NCBI RefSeq assembly: GCF_005047355.1
Contig: NZ_SUMC01000001.1
Span: forward strand, 372,001-436,000
Direction of reading: 5' to 3'
DNA: 64,000 nucleotides
From: Actinacidiphila oryziradicis
Lineage (GTDB): Bacteria; Actinomycetota; Actinomycetes; Streptomycetales; Streptomycetaceae
Position 1 is the first letter of the stretch; each line of letters starts with the position of its first letter. Of the stretch, positions 9,549-18,546 are shown one piece after another. The notes under the pieces were generated by a model that was given only the letters and a program-made list of their open reading frames with translations, was not told the origin of the DNA and did not search any database. Both the position numbers and the translations under genes were made by a program.

Positions 9549-9887
9549 CTACAAGTACAGGCCCGTCGAATCCTTCGACCCCTCCAGCCGCTCCGACGCG
9601 ACCGCGTGCAGGTCCCTCTCGCGCATCAGCACATACGCGACCGCCCGCACCTCGACCTCCGCCCGGTCCTCAGGGTCGTACAGCACCCGGTCCCCGACCT
9701 CCACCGTCCGCACGTTCTGGCCGACCGCGACCACCTCGGCCCAGGCCAGCCGCCTGCCGACGGCCGCCGTCGCCGGGATGAGAATCCCGCCGCCGGAGCG
9801 GCGCTCGCCCTCAGGAGTCTCGGACCGCACCAGCACGCGGTCGTGCAGCATGCGGATGGGCAGCTTGTCATGCGTATTCGAACTCAC
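9549..9887 (-). CDS. GroES-like co-chaperonin family protein
   Basis: A 112-residue protein with the Cpn10 fold signature: MLHDRVLV (as in PLHDRVVV), a mobile-loop equivalent ERRSGGGILIPATA, and VGDRVLYDPEDRAEVE near the end. It stands alone without groEL, so it is a paralogue rather than the main groES. The start is taken as GTG 9887; it has no Shine-Dalgarno, but a TAACGT hexamer ends 7 nt upstream, fitting a leaderless transcript. It lies 10 nt after the DUF3618 gene on the same strand. Confidence 0.85.
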   Translation of the reverse strand: MSSNTHDKLPIRMLHDRVLVRSETPEGERRSGGGILIPATAAVGRRLAWAEVVAVGQNVRTVEVGDRVLYDPEDRAEVEVRAVAYVLMRERDLHAVASERLEGSKDSTGLYL

Positions 9888-9897
9888 AACTACGACG

Positions 9898-10221
9898 TTA
9901 CCGGCGCCGCCGCCGCACCGAGAGTCCGGCCACCACAACCACCAGCGCCACCGCCCCCACCGCGACCGGCACAATCCGCTCCAGCCGCGGTGCCCCGTCC
10001 TCCGTCACGAACTGGTTCCGCACATCCGTCAGCGCCCGGTTCACCGCCACGTACGCCTGCCCGGCGGTGCGGTCCACCGCGGACGCCACCTTCGCCTTCG
10101 CGTCCCGCGCGACCGTCTTCGGGTGCACCCGTACGGCGATCTCGTCCAGCGTCGCCTCGAGATCCTTCCGCCTGGCGGCGATGTCCGCCTCGATCTGAGC
10201 GGGCGTCCTGCCTTCCGACAC
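9898..10221 (-). CDS. DUF3618 domain-containing membrane protein
   Basis: A 107-residue protein beginning SEGRTPAQIEADIAARR, the DUF3618 signature, followed by a helical region and one C-terminal transmembrane segment (about residues 82-101) ending in a run of arginines. DUF3618 proteins are small actinobacterial membrane proteins of unknown function, often near phage-holin-like envelope genes. GTG 10221 has a strong GGGAGGAA ribosome site 5 nt upstream. It is divergent from the peroxiredoxin gene. Confidence 0.88.
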   Translation of the reverse strand: MSEGRTPAQIEADIAARRKDLEATLDEIAVRVHPKTVARDAKAKVASAVDRTAGQAYVAVNRALTDVRNQFVTEDGAPRLERIVPVAVGAVALVVVVAGLSVRRRRR

Positions 10222-10333
10222 CGCGGTTCCTCCCTCACTCAATCCCAACCGGTAACGTGCGAACAGTCTGTCAGCCCGTCCGACCGCACGCCCGTCGGCA
10301 CCCCGCCAACGACCGCAACGAGGAGTCCCCCCC

Positions 10334-10801
10334 ATGTCCGCCCGCCTCCAGCCCGGCGACCCGGCCCCCGCATTCACCCTCCCGGACGCCGACGGCACCC
10401 CCGTCTCGCTCGCCGACCACGCCGGCCGCAAGGTCATCGTCTACTTCTTCCCCGCCGCACTCACCCCCGGCTGCACCAAGCAGGCCAGCGACTTCACCGA
10501 CAGCCTGGAGCTGCTGGCCGGCGCCGGTTACGACGTCATCGGCGTCTCACCCGACAAGCCGGAGAAGCTCGCCAAGTTCCGCGAGAAGGAGTCACTGAAG
10601 GTCACCCTCCTGGGCGACCCGGAGAAAAAAGTCCTGTCGGCCTACGGCGCCTTCGGCGAGAAGCAGCTCTACGGCAAGACCGTCACCGGCGTCATCCGCT
10701 CCACCGTCGTCGTCGGCGAGGACGGCAACATCGAGCAGGCCTGGTACAACGTCAAAGCCACCGGCCATGTCGCCAAGCTCATCAAGGACCTCAAGATCTG
10801 A
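10334..10801 (+). CDS. bcp: Thioredoxin-dependent peroxiredoxin (BCP/PrxQ type)
   Basis: A 155-residue cytoplasmic thiol peroxidase reducing hydrogen peroxide and organic hydroperoxides. The peroxidatic Cys47 lies in LTPGCTKQASDF. The family's usual resolving Cys five residues later is absent (Ser52 here) and no other Cys is visible, so it would act as a 1-Cys form using an external thiol (inference). Good start context with AGGAG before the ATG. A strong terminator follows at 10819. Confidence 0.93.
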   Translation: MSARLQPGDPAPAFTLPDADGTPVSLADHAGRKVIVYFFPAALTPGCTKQASDFTDSLELLAGAGYDVIGVSPDKPEKLAKFREKESLKVTLLGDPEKKVLSAYGAFGEKQLYGKTVTGVIRSTVVVGEDGNIEQAWYNVKATGHVAKLIKDLKI

Positions 10802-10818
10802 TCCCTTGCCGCTCCCGG

Positions 10819-10854
10819 ACCGCAAAGACTTCTCCGCGAAGAAGTCTTTGCGGT
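10819..10854 (+). terminator. Hairpin terminator after the peroxiredoxin gene
   Basis: A perfect 14-bp inverted repeat ACCGCAAAGACTTC / GAAGTCTTTGCGGT (10819-10832 and 10841-10854) with an 8-nt loop, starting 18 nt after the stop codon. Confidence 0.85.
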
Positions 10855-10855
10855 T

Positions 10856-11065
10856 CACAGTGCTGCGCAGCCTCTCCGTCGGCGCCTCATGGACCGCCTG
10901 CCCGGCAACATGTTCATCGCCCCGGACCCCACGTCCGACAGCGCACGGCCACGGCTGACCGGCCTCATCGACCACAAGCGGGCCTTCTGCGGTGACCCGG
11001 CCGCCGACCTCGTCTCCCCGTCTTCGGCAGGCCCACCTGCCGCAACATGCTCGACCCTTGTGTAA
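10856..11065 (+). pseudogene. Remnant of an aminoglycoside-phosphotransferase-family kinase
   Basis: An open fragment of about 69 codons whose middle reads LPGNMFI, then RLTGLIDHKRAFCGDPAADLV. This matches the end of the catalytic loop (HGDLHPGNV in intact genes) and the DFG-like IDFERA...GDPAADLV of phosphotransferases. The catalytic HxD is degraded to MDR, the N-lobe is missing and the C-terminal helices are cut off by a stop at 11063. It is a decayed piece left between two intact genes. Confidence 0.6.
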
Positions 11066-11092
11066 CCGCCCTCCGGGCCCGCCAATAACCCC

Positions 11093-11122
11093 TTGTCGTC
11101 AGGGCATTGGAATGGCTACGTT
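11093..11122 (+). promoter_or_regulatory. Candidate promoter for the upstream ORF and GNAT gene
   Basis: TTGTCG at 11093-11098 and TACGTT at 11117-11122 with an 18-nt spacer fit a vegetative (HrdB-type) promoter. The predicted start would lie about 25 nt before the strong AAGGAGGTG ribosome site of the small ORF at 11155. Confidence 0.5.
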
Positions 11123-11154
11123 CTCGGGGTCGTCGACAAGGAGGTGTGCGACAC

Positions 11155-11247
11155 ATGCGCACGAATGCCCAGCAGCCGAACCAGGGTCCTGCCACCTTTC
11201 CGCCCCTGACGACGGAGTCACCTTGTCCATCCGCATCACCCCACTGA
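11155..11247 (+). CDS. 30-codon upstream ORF overlapping the GNAT gene start
   Basis: An ATG preceded by a near-perfect AAGGAGGTG Shine-Dalgarno opens a 30-residue frame that ends 25 nt inside the acetyltransferase gene, in another frame. It encodes a Pro/Gln/Thr-rich peptide with no recognisable domain. The ribosome site is much stronger than that of the downstream gene, suggesting a leader whose translation feeds or limits GNAT translation. It might instead mark the old N-terminus of a frameshifted gene; I cannot decide from one sequence. Confidence 0.4.
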   Translation: MRTNAQQPNQGPATFPPLTTESPCPSASPH

Positions 11248-12128
11248 CCGACCCCGAACGCGGATCCGCCGGCCACCGCCTGGCGTGGCTGGCCTCCGAC
11301 CCGGACGGAATCCCCGTCGGGTCCGCCTTCCTGCGCCTGTTCACCCGGCCCGGGCAGCACCACCTCGCCGAGCTGGAACTCAACGTCCACCCGGCCGAGC
11401 GCCGCCACGGCGCCAGCTCCCGCCTCCTGGACGCGGCCATAACCGCCGCCCGCGACGACGACCGGCGCGCCATCCTCACCCAGGCCCGGCCCGACTCCCC
11501 CGGCGACCGGTTCCTGCGCACCCGGGGCTTCCGCGAAGTCCTCGCCCTCACCTACGCCCGACTGCCGTTGGCCGAGGCGGACATCGCCACCCTCACCAAG
11601 ATCACCGAACAACCGCACCCCGGCTACCAGCTGGCCTCCTGGGACGGCACCGTCCCCGACACCCTCGCCCAGACCTTCGCCGCCTCCCGCCGCGCCATGG
11701 ACGACATGCCCATGGACGACACCGACTACCCCACCGTGACCTGGGACGTCGACCGCGTCCGGGCCGCGGCCGAGGCCGTCGAAAAACGCGGCGACCTCCT
11801 CCACACCGTCGTCGCCATCGACACCTCAGACGGCTCGATCGCCGGCTTCACCGAACTGGTCGTCCCCGGAAGCAGCAAGGGCGACGCCCAGCACTACGGC
11901 ACCGGCGTCCTCCCCCACCACCGCGGCCACGGCCTCGGCCACTGGATGAAAGCCGAGACGATCCGCCAGGCCCGCCAACGCCACCCCGGCCTGGACGGCC
12001 TGCTCACCGACACCGCCGACAGCAACCCGTACATGCGACGCATCAACGACGCACTCGGCTACGCGCCGACCCACAAAACCGTCGAGTACCAGCTCGACCT
12101 CCAGGACCTGACGAGGACGACCACATGA
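11223..12128 (+). CDS. GNAT family N-acetyltransferase (two GNAT domains)
   Basis: A 301-residue protein with two tandem GNAT folds. The first covers about residues 1-150, with LNVHPAERRHGASSRLL as acetyl-CoA-binding motif A. The second covers about 160-300, with GVLPHHRGHGLGHWMK as its motif A. The order resembles mycothiol-synthase-like and other double-GNAT actinobacterial proteins; the acceptor substrate is unknown. TTG 11223 is chosen because GGAG lies 5 nt upstream; no better start is in frame near it. The start lies within a small upstream ORF, implying coupling. Confidence 0.88.
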   Translation: MSIRITPLTDPERGSAGHRLAWLASDPDGIPVGSAFLRLFTRPGQHHLAELELNVHPAERRHGASSRLLDAAITAARDDDRRAILTQARPDSPGDRFLRTRGFREVLALTYARLPLAEADIATLTKITEQPHPGYQLASWDGTVPDTLAQTFAASRRAMDDMPMDDTDYPTVTWDVDRVRAAAEAVEKRGDLLHTVVAIDTSDGSIAGFTELVVPGSSKGDAQHYGTGVLPHHRGHGLGHWMKAETIRQARQRHPGLDGLLTDTADSNPYMRRINDALGYAPTHKTVEYQLDLQDLTRTTT

Positions 12129-12348
12129 CGCCATACCAGCTCCCGGCCTGACCGGCCTGCCTCGCCCTCTCCCCCCATCCGGCGTAACCATCACCCGGTC
12201 GCCTCGGACCGGTTGGACAATCGGATCGAGAACCTGCGGTAACTGTGCCCGTCGTGCCACAGCCAGACGGGAACGTTCGCAGGTCGCGACCCACGAGCGG
12301 CTATCCCCTCGCAACGACGCTCCGGTACCCGGTAAGGTTGACGGGCAC

Positions 12349-12422
12349 GGGCCCGTACCCCAGCGGCTAGAGGGAATTCGTTTAGGGCGAATCTGTCGTG
12401 AGTTCGAATCTCACCGGGCCTA
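12349..12422 (+). tRNA. tRNA with anticodon UAG (Leu-type), short variable arm
   Basis: A 74-nt cloverleaf can be folded. The 7-bp acceptor pairs GGGCCCG with CGGGCCT (one G-U). The anticodon stem is ATTCG/CGAAT with loop TTTAGGG, giving anticodon UAG, which reads CUA/CUG leucine codons. The T arm is GTGAG-TTCGAAT-CTCAC and the discriminator is A. The D arm has only three clean pairs. The variable region is 5 nt (CTGTC), whereas canonical bacterial tRNA-Leu has a long extra arm. CCA is not encoded. A TAAGGT hexamer at 12333-12338 could be the -10. See findings. Confidence 0.75.
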
Positions 12423-12426
12423 CGCC

Positions 12427-12459
12427 AAGGGCGTGACACCTCCAAGGTGTCACGCCCTT
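12427..12459. terminator. Hairpin terminator between the tRNA and rdgB
   Basis: A perfect inverted repeat AAGGGCGTGACACC / GGTGTCACGCCCTT (12427-12440 and 12446-12459) with a five-nt spacer. It sits 5 nt after the tRNA and 9 nt beyond the rdgB stop codon, so it probably ends both convergent transcripts. Confidence 0.85.
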
Positions 12460-12467
12460 CACCGTTG

Positions 12468-13079
12468 TCAGCCCAGCAGCTCGCGCACCACCGGCACCAG
12501 CGCCCGGAAGGCGTTGCCCCGGTGGCTGATGGCGTTCTTCTCGTCCGGAGTGAGCTCGGCGCAGGTGCGAGTGTCGCCCAGGGGCTGGAGGATCGGGTCG
12601 TAGCCGAAGCCGCCGTCGCCGACCGGGGTGTGCCGGAGGGTGCCGAGGAGCTGGGCCTCGACGACGCGTTCGGTGCCGTCGGGGAGGGCGAGGGCGGCGG
12701 CGCAGGCGAAGTGGGCACCGCGGTGGGCGTCGTCGATGTCGGAGAGCTGGGCGAGCAGGAGTTCCAGGTTGGCGCGGTCGTGGCCGTGGGTGCCGGACCA
12801 GCGGGCGGAGAAGATGCCGGGGGCGCCGCCGAGGACGTCGACGCAGAGGCCGGAGTCGTCAGCGATGGCGGGGAGGCCGGTGGCGTGGGCCAGGGCGTGG
12901 GCCTTCAGCAGGGCGTTGGCGGCGAAGGTGGTGCCGGTTTCCTTGACGTCGGGGACGTCGGGGTAGGCGTCGGCGCCGACGAGGTCCACGTCGAGACCGG
13001 CCGAGGCGAGGATGGCGTGGAGCTCGGTGATCTTGTGGGCGTTGCGGGTGGCGAGCACAAGGCGGGGGCGGGTGGTCAT
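12468..13079 (-). CDS. rdgB: RdgB/HAM1 family non-canonical purine NTP pyrophosphatase
   Basis: A 203-residue housekeeping enzyme that hydrolyses dITP, XTP and ITP to monophosphates, keeping them out of DNA and RNA. Family motifs: LVLATRNAHKITEL at the N-terminus (substrate phosphate binding), TFAANALLKA, ADDSGLCVDVLGGAPGIFSARW in the centre and SHRGNAFRAL at the end. It lies downstream of rph and a lipoprotein gene on the same strand, the usual actinobacterial neighbourhood. Confidence 0.97.
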   Translation of the reverse strand: MTTRPRLVLATRNAHKITELHAILASAGLDVDLVGADAYPDVPDVKETGTTFAANALLKAHALAHATGLPAIADDSGLCVDVLGGAPGIFSARWSGTHGHDRANLELLLAQLSDIDDAHRGAHFACAAALALPDGTERVVEAQLLGTLRHTPVGDGGFGYDPILQPLGDTRTCAELTPDEKNAISHRGNAFRALVPVVRELLG

Positions 13080-13095
13080 GAGCTGATTATCCCGG

Positions 13096-13488
13096 TCAGC
13101 CGGGGGCGCAGACCTTGGTGAGTGCGCCGGCGGCGTACGCCACGGGGGTCACATCGGGGACGGTGCCGTTGTCGGCGGCGGTCCGGGCGTTCCGGACGGC
13201 TTTCTGGAGCTCGTCGACGGCTTTGCTCACGTCCGCGCCGCTGGTCTTCTCGCCGAGGTTCTTGAGGTCCTGGGAGATCCGGTCGAGGGCGGTGGCGGCG
13301 TCCTGGGGGCTGTTTCCGGCGTTGCCGACGACGTTCTGCAGGTCTTGGACGTCCCTGGCGACCGTGGCGGCGGTCTGGGCGCAGTCGAGGGCTTTGTCGA
13401 CGGCGCCGGCGCTGCAGCCGACGAGCGCTGCGGTGCTGAGACCGGCGGCGGCGAGGGCGACGCCGAGGCGGGTGCGTGATGGGTACAT
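13096..13488 (-). CDS. Putative lipoprotein of unknown function
   Basis: About 130 residues. A signal peptide with a positively charged N-region and an AAAGLSTAALVGC lipobox places the lipidated Cys near residue 25. The mature part is helical, with a DCAQTAATVARDVQDLQNVV stretch and regularly spaced hydrophobic residues suggesting a helical bundle or coiled coil. It lies between rph and rdgB and is probably co-transcribed with them. ATG 13488 is taken as start; GTG 13500 is in frame. No function is recognised. Confidence 0.75.
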   Translation of the reverse strand: MYPSRTRLGVALAAAGLSTAALVGCSAGAVDKALDCAQTAATVARDVQDLQNVVGNAGNSPQDAATALDRISQDLKNLGEKTSGADVSKAVDELQKAVRNARTAADNGTVPDVTPVAYAAGALTKVCAPG

Positions 13489-13546
13489 GCCTCTACACAC
13501 GCACCGCGCGTCGGGCGAGTTGCCTCAGGGCTGCCCCAGGCCTAAG

Positions 13547-14287
<741 letters not shown>

Positions 14288-14347
14288 GGCGTCGAGCCTA
14301 GCCGTATTTGGCGGGCCGTCGCTGCGGTGGCCGCCTGGACATGAGAG

Positions 14348-14375
14348 AGGCCGGAGCCGCTTACGGCTCCGGCCT
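14348..14375. terminator. Hairpin terminator downstream of the MBL hydrolase gene
   Basis: A perfect 12-bp inverted repeat AGGCCGGAGCCG / CGGCTCCGGCCT with a 4-nt loop (14360-14363). It lies 14 nt past the MBL gene stop and 60 nt upstream of rph, so it separates the two transcripts. Confidence 0.8.
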
Positions 14376-14389
14376 GCCAGGACCAGGGT

Positions 14390-15142
14390 TCAGAGCTCGT
14401 AGACCGCGCCTGGCCTGGCGATCTCGACAAGGCCGTCGAAGACCGCGCGGGCGTCTTTGAGGTTGGTGTTGGGGTCGGTCCACGGCGGGATGTGGGTCAG
14501 CACGAGGCGGCCGGCCCCGGCCCGGTCGGCGTACTCGCCGGCCTCCCGGCCGTTGAGGTGCAGCTCGGGGATGTCTTCCTTGCCGTGCGTGAAGGACGCT
14601 TCGCAGAGGAAGAGGTCCGCCCCGTACGCCAGGCCCTGGAGCGAGTCGCAGGGGCCGGTGTCGCCGGAGTAGGTGAGCACCTTGCCGGCTTGTTCGATGC
14701 GGAAGCCGTAGGCCTCGACCGGGTGGGTGACCAGGCCGGCCGCCACCGCGAAGGGGCCGACGCGGAAGCTGCCGGGGACGAGGGTGCGGAAGTCGAACAC
14801 CTCGCTCATGCATTTCTCGTCGGGCAGGTCGCCGTAGGCCCGGGCGAGGCGGCCTTCGGTGCCTTCGGGACCGTAGACGGGGAGGGCGGCGGGGATGCCG
14901 CCGTCGTGGCGGTAGTAGCGGGCGACGAAGTAGGCGAGCATGTCGATGCAGTGGTCGGCGTGGAGATGGCTGAGCAGTACGGCATCCAGGTCGTACAGGC
15001 CGATGTGGCGCTGCAACTCGCCAAGGGCGCCATTGCCCATGTCGAGAAGCAGCCGGAAGCCGTCGGCCTCTACGAGGTAGCTCGAGCAGGCCGATTCCGC
15101 GGACGGGAACGACCCCGAGCAGCCGACGACGGTCAGCTTCAT
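14390..15142 (-). CDS. MBL-fold metallo-hydrolase
   Basis: A 250-residue metallo-beta-lactamase-fold protein with the zinc motif LSHLHADHCID (HxHxDH), the downstream TYSGDTG motif with the bridging Asp, and LTHIPPW with the final His. Similarity is closest to the RNase Z / cyclic-nucleotide phosphodiesterase-like group, though no flexible arm typical of tRNase Z is present. ATG 15142 (MKLTVVGCSGSFP) gives the family's usual N-terminus; upstream in-frame codons are not supported. Substrate unknown. Confidence 0.9.
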   Translation of the reverse strand: MKLTVVGCSGSFPSAESACSSYLVEADGFRLLLDMGNGALGELQRHIGLYDLDAVLLSHLHADHCIDMLAYFVARYYRHDGGIPAALPVYGPEGTEGRLARAYGDLPDEKCMSEVFDFRTLVPGSFRVGPFAVAAGLVTHPVEAYGFRIEQAGKVLTYSGDTGPCDSLQGLAYGADLFLCEASFTHGKEDIPELHLNGREAGEYADRAGAGRLVLTHIPPWTDPNTNLKDARAVFDGLVEIARPGAVYEL

Positions 15143-15405
15143 GTGCAGGAACCTCCGTGGTTTTGTCCGGGGGTCTTGCGGCGGGCGTGGCTGTTGTGAA
15201 GTGTGAGGAATGGCCGGGGAACCGCCCGCCATGTGCCCGAGGGTAAGGCGCGGCGCGATCGCCTGCTCCTTCCCCGGGCTTCGTTGTGGGCGGAATCACC
15301 AGTAAGTGGCGCTGCGCTGGGCCGGGCTGGGCAATGTCGCGGTCTGACGGCCGGCCGGTGAGTCGCTGCCTGCGGCGCCGGGTGAGGATCCGGGCGCTCG
15401 TGAGG

Positions 15406-15462
15406 CGTGTCGTCAAAGGGGTCGCGGGCAGGGCGGCCGCTTTGACGACACGTTTGACGACA
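15406..15462. repeat. Inverted and direct copies of TTTGACGACA
   Basis: CGTGTCGTCAAAG (15406-15418) and CTTTGACGACACG (15440-15452) form a perfect 13-bp inverted repeat, immediately followed by a third TTTGACGACA copy (15453-15462). The spacer between the MBL start and the MITE holds no gene. The block could be a terminator-like hairpin, an operator or a recombination site. Confidence 0.55.
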
Positions 15463-15483
15463 GAGCTTAGGCCTTAGGCCCTA

Positions 15484-15688
15484 AGAGCCTGTCGGGTGAC
15501 CTTCGATCGGAGAGCGGACGCGGTCTGGTGCGTGCGATTCCAAGGCGCCGGGATGTCCTCGATCGGGGTCCCCCCCTGCTCGAGCGAAGCCGAGAGCTTG
15601 GGGGAGGAGCTACTAGGGCATTTCGGCAACGCGGGAAGCGTGCGTGCCAGGGCGTGGCCGCCCGATCAGAGGTCACCCGACAGGCTCT
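15484..15688. mobile_element. MITE-like element with 27-bp terminal inverted repeats
   Basis: A 205-bp element bounded by AGAGCCTGTCGGGTGACCT... (15484-15510) and its inverted partner (15662-15688), matching at 25 of 27 positions. It contains no open gene. Its interior has a long palindrome centred on GGGGTCCCCCC...GAGCTTGGGGGAGG. Similar short elements are scattered through Streptomyces genomes and are probably mobilised by a transposase acting on the ends. It ends 6 bp from the cysM stop codon, where the palindrome may also terminate transcription. Confidence 0.7.
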
Positions 15689-15693
15689 GAGCC

Positions 15694-16950
<1,257 letters not shown>

Positions 16951-16979
16951 TCAGACAAGGATGCGCGTCGGCAGCGGGC

Positions 16980-17084
16980 TCAAGGGCGCGGACATGCCGC
17001 GCCGGCGAGGCGGCACAGGTCGACGTGCAGCCGCGCCACGAGCAGTGTGCCCGGCGCCTTCGCGCTTACGTCGTGGAAAACCAT
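16980..17084 (-). CDS. Putative cysteine-responsive leader peptide
   Basis: A 34-codon ORF between mec and cysO. Its centre, LLVARLHVDLCRLAGAACP, resembles the actinobacterial leader peptides with an R-x-HVDLCR core found ahead of sulfur-assimilation genes. It has two Cys codons, residues 24 and 31. The second lies in the loop of a GC-rich hairpin (GGCGCGG-CATGT-CCGCGCC) just before the stop, an arrangement suited to ribosome-stalling attenuation of cysO-cysM. The start is ATG 17084. Function is inferred from sequence and position only. Confidence 0.65.
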   Translation of the reverse strand: MVFHDVSAKAPGTLLVARLHVDLCRLAGAACPRP

Positions 17085-17142
17085 GGGGTCATCGTATCGA
17101 TTCCCTCCGGTAGGCCGAGACCGCCGTCCCATGATGCGGACG

Positions 17143-17568
17143 TCAGGCGTAGGAGGCGACGGTGCGGACCTCTTCCTCCGTCACCCGGCCGTCCACGATG
17201 CGGAACGAACGGAACTGGAAGGGGCCGGCGCCGTCGTGGTCGGCGGTGGATACCAGCACGTAGTGGGCGCCGGGTTCGTTGGCGTAGCCGATGTCGGTGC
17301 GCGAGGGGTATGCCTCGGTGGCGGTGTGGGAGTGGTAGATGACGACGGGCTCTTCGTCGTGGTCGTCCATCTCGCGGTAGAGCTTCAGCAGGTCCGTGGA
17401 GTCGAACTCGTAAAAGGTGGGCGAGCGGGCGGCGTTGAGCATCGGGATGTGCCGCTCGGGCCGGTCGGTGCCGGCGGGGCCGGCGATGACGCCGCATGCT
17501 TCGTCGGGGTGGTCGGCGCGGGCGTGGGCGACGATCGCGTCGTGCAGTTCCTGGGTGAGCGTGAGCAT
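17143..17568 (-). CDS. mec: JAMM/Mov34 zinc metalloprotease (Mec family)
   Basis: A 141-residue MPN/JAMM protease. The catalytic Glu23 is in DEACG, the zinc ligands are His79 and His81 in IYHSHT, and Ser89 and Asp92 complete the JAMM set. In Mycobacterium, Mec releases cysteine from the CysO-cysteine adduct. Here it could also remove the two extra residues after the CysO diglycine (inference). It lies upstream of cysO-cysM and downstream of clpS-DUF2017, all on one strand. Confidence 0.93.
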   Translation of the reverse strand: MLTLTQELHDAIVAHARADHPDEACGVIAGPAGTDRPERHIPMLNAARSPTFYEFDSTDLLKLYREMDDHDEEPVVIYHSHTATEAYPSRTDIGYANEPGAHYVLVSTADHDGAGPFQFRSFRIVDGRVTEEEVRTVASYA

Positions 17569-17626
17569 GAGGTCCAGGATATGGGCGGCCCGCCGGCCCT
17601 GTGGTGGCGGGCCGCCCCGGGGTGGC

Positions 17627-18163
17627 TCATTTCATGAGGGCCTCGACGAGCGACTCCTGGAGCCCGCCCAGCCACAGGTAAGCCATCACCATCGGTTTGC
17701 GCGGGTCGGAGTCCGGGAGCCGGTACAGCTCGTTGTCGTCCTCGGTGACCTCCAGCCGCGTTCCTATGGTGAGCCGCAGGTCGTTGAGGGCGCCGAGCCA
17801 CCGCTGGGCCTCGTCGACGGTCAGCTTGACCACCGGGCCGCCGCTGTCGAGCGACCGGACCACGGCGAGCGCGTCGTCGCGTTTGCGGGTGCGCAGGTCG
17901 TTCTCGGTGAAGCGGCGGAATTCGGCGGAGTAGGCGTCGTCCTCGTAGGCGTCGGGGAAGAGTCGCGCCAGCGCCGGGTCGGCGGGCGGCTTGCTCGGGC
18001 CCTCGGCGAAGAGCTCGGCGAGGGGGTCGTCGGACTGCGGCTCCTTGCCCGGGCCGATCAGCTCCAGGAGCTGCACGGCCAGGCTGCGGAGGATGGAGAT
18101 CTCGACCTCGTCCAGCGCGATGGCGGCACCGTCGCCGGGCACGGCCTGGAAGTACCCGGTCAT
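17627..18163 (-). CDS. DUF2017 family protein
   Basis: A 178-residue, highly acidic soluble protein, conserved next to clpS in actinobacteria and of unknown function. It begins [32 protein letters not shown] and has a C-terminal LWLGGLQESLVEALM helix. The start ATG 18163 shares its A with the clpS TGA stop (TGATG), so the two are co-translated. A link with ClpS-mediated protein degradation is plausible but unproven. Confidence 0.88.
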   Translation of the reverse strand: MTGYFQAVPGDGAAIALDEVEISILRSLAVQLLELIGPGKEPQSDDPLAELFAEGPSKPPADPALARLFPDAYEDDAYSAEFRRFTENDLRTRKRDDALAVVRSLDSGGPVVKLTVDEAQRWLGALNDLRLTIGTRLEVTEDDNELYRLPDSDPRKPMVMAYLWLGGLQESLVEALMK

Positions 18164-18474
18164 CAGCGGTCCTGCTGCAGGGTGGCCCACAGTCCGTAAC
18201 CGTGCATCGCCTGCACGTCGCGCTCCATCTCCTCGCGGGTGCCGCTGGAGACCACGGCCCGGCCTTTGTGGTGGACGTCCATCATGAGTCGGGTCGCCTT
18301 GTCCTTCGGATATCCGAAGTACGTCTGGAAGACGTACGCCACATAGCTCATGAGATTGACGGGGTCGTTGTGCACGATCGTCACCCAGGGGACGTCTGGA
18401 GCGGGTACCGCCGAGGGCGTTTCACTCTGCTCGGTGCGTTCGATCTCTACAGGGGCGACGCTCACGGGTCCCAT
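18163..18474 (-). CDS. clpS: ATP-dependent Clp protease adaptor ClpS
   Basis: A 103-residue N-end-rule adaptor that delivers substrates to the Clp protease unfoldase. Seen: a flexible N-terminal region, then [20 protein letters not shown], the substrate-binding and ClpC-contact motif, and VHHKGRAVV with the conserved His. The ATG at 18474 is kept; the in-frame GTG at 18462 has GGAG 10 nt upstream and is a real alternative. It is divergent from pncB. Confidence 0.95.
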   Translation of the reverse strand: MGPVSVAPVEIERTEQSETPSAVPAPDVPWVTIVHNDPVNLMSYVAYVFQTYFGYPKDKATRLMMDVHHKGRAVVSSGTREEMERDVQAMHGYGLWATLQQDR

Positions 18475-18546
18475 GCTCCCACTTACCCCGCGTCAGGGCG
18501 AAACCGGTGGCGGGGGCGGCGATCGAGGACAACAGCACATCGGCAG

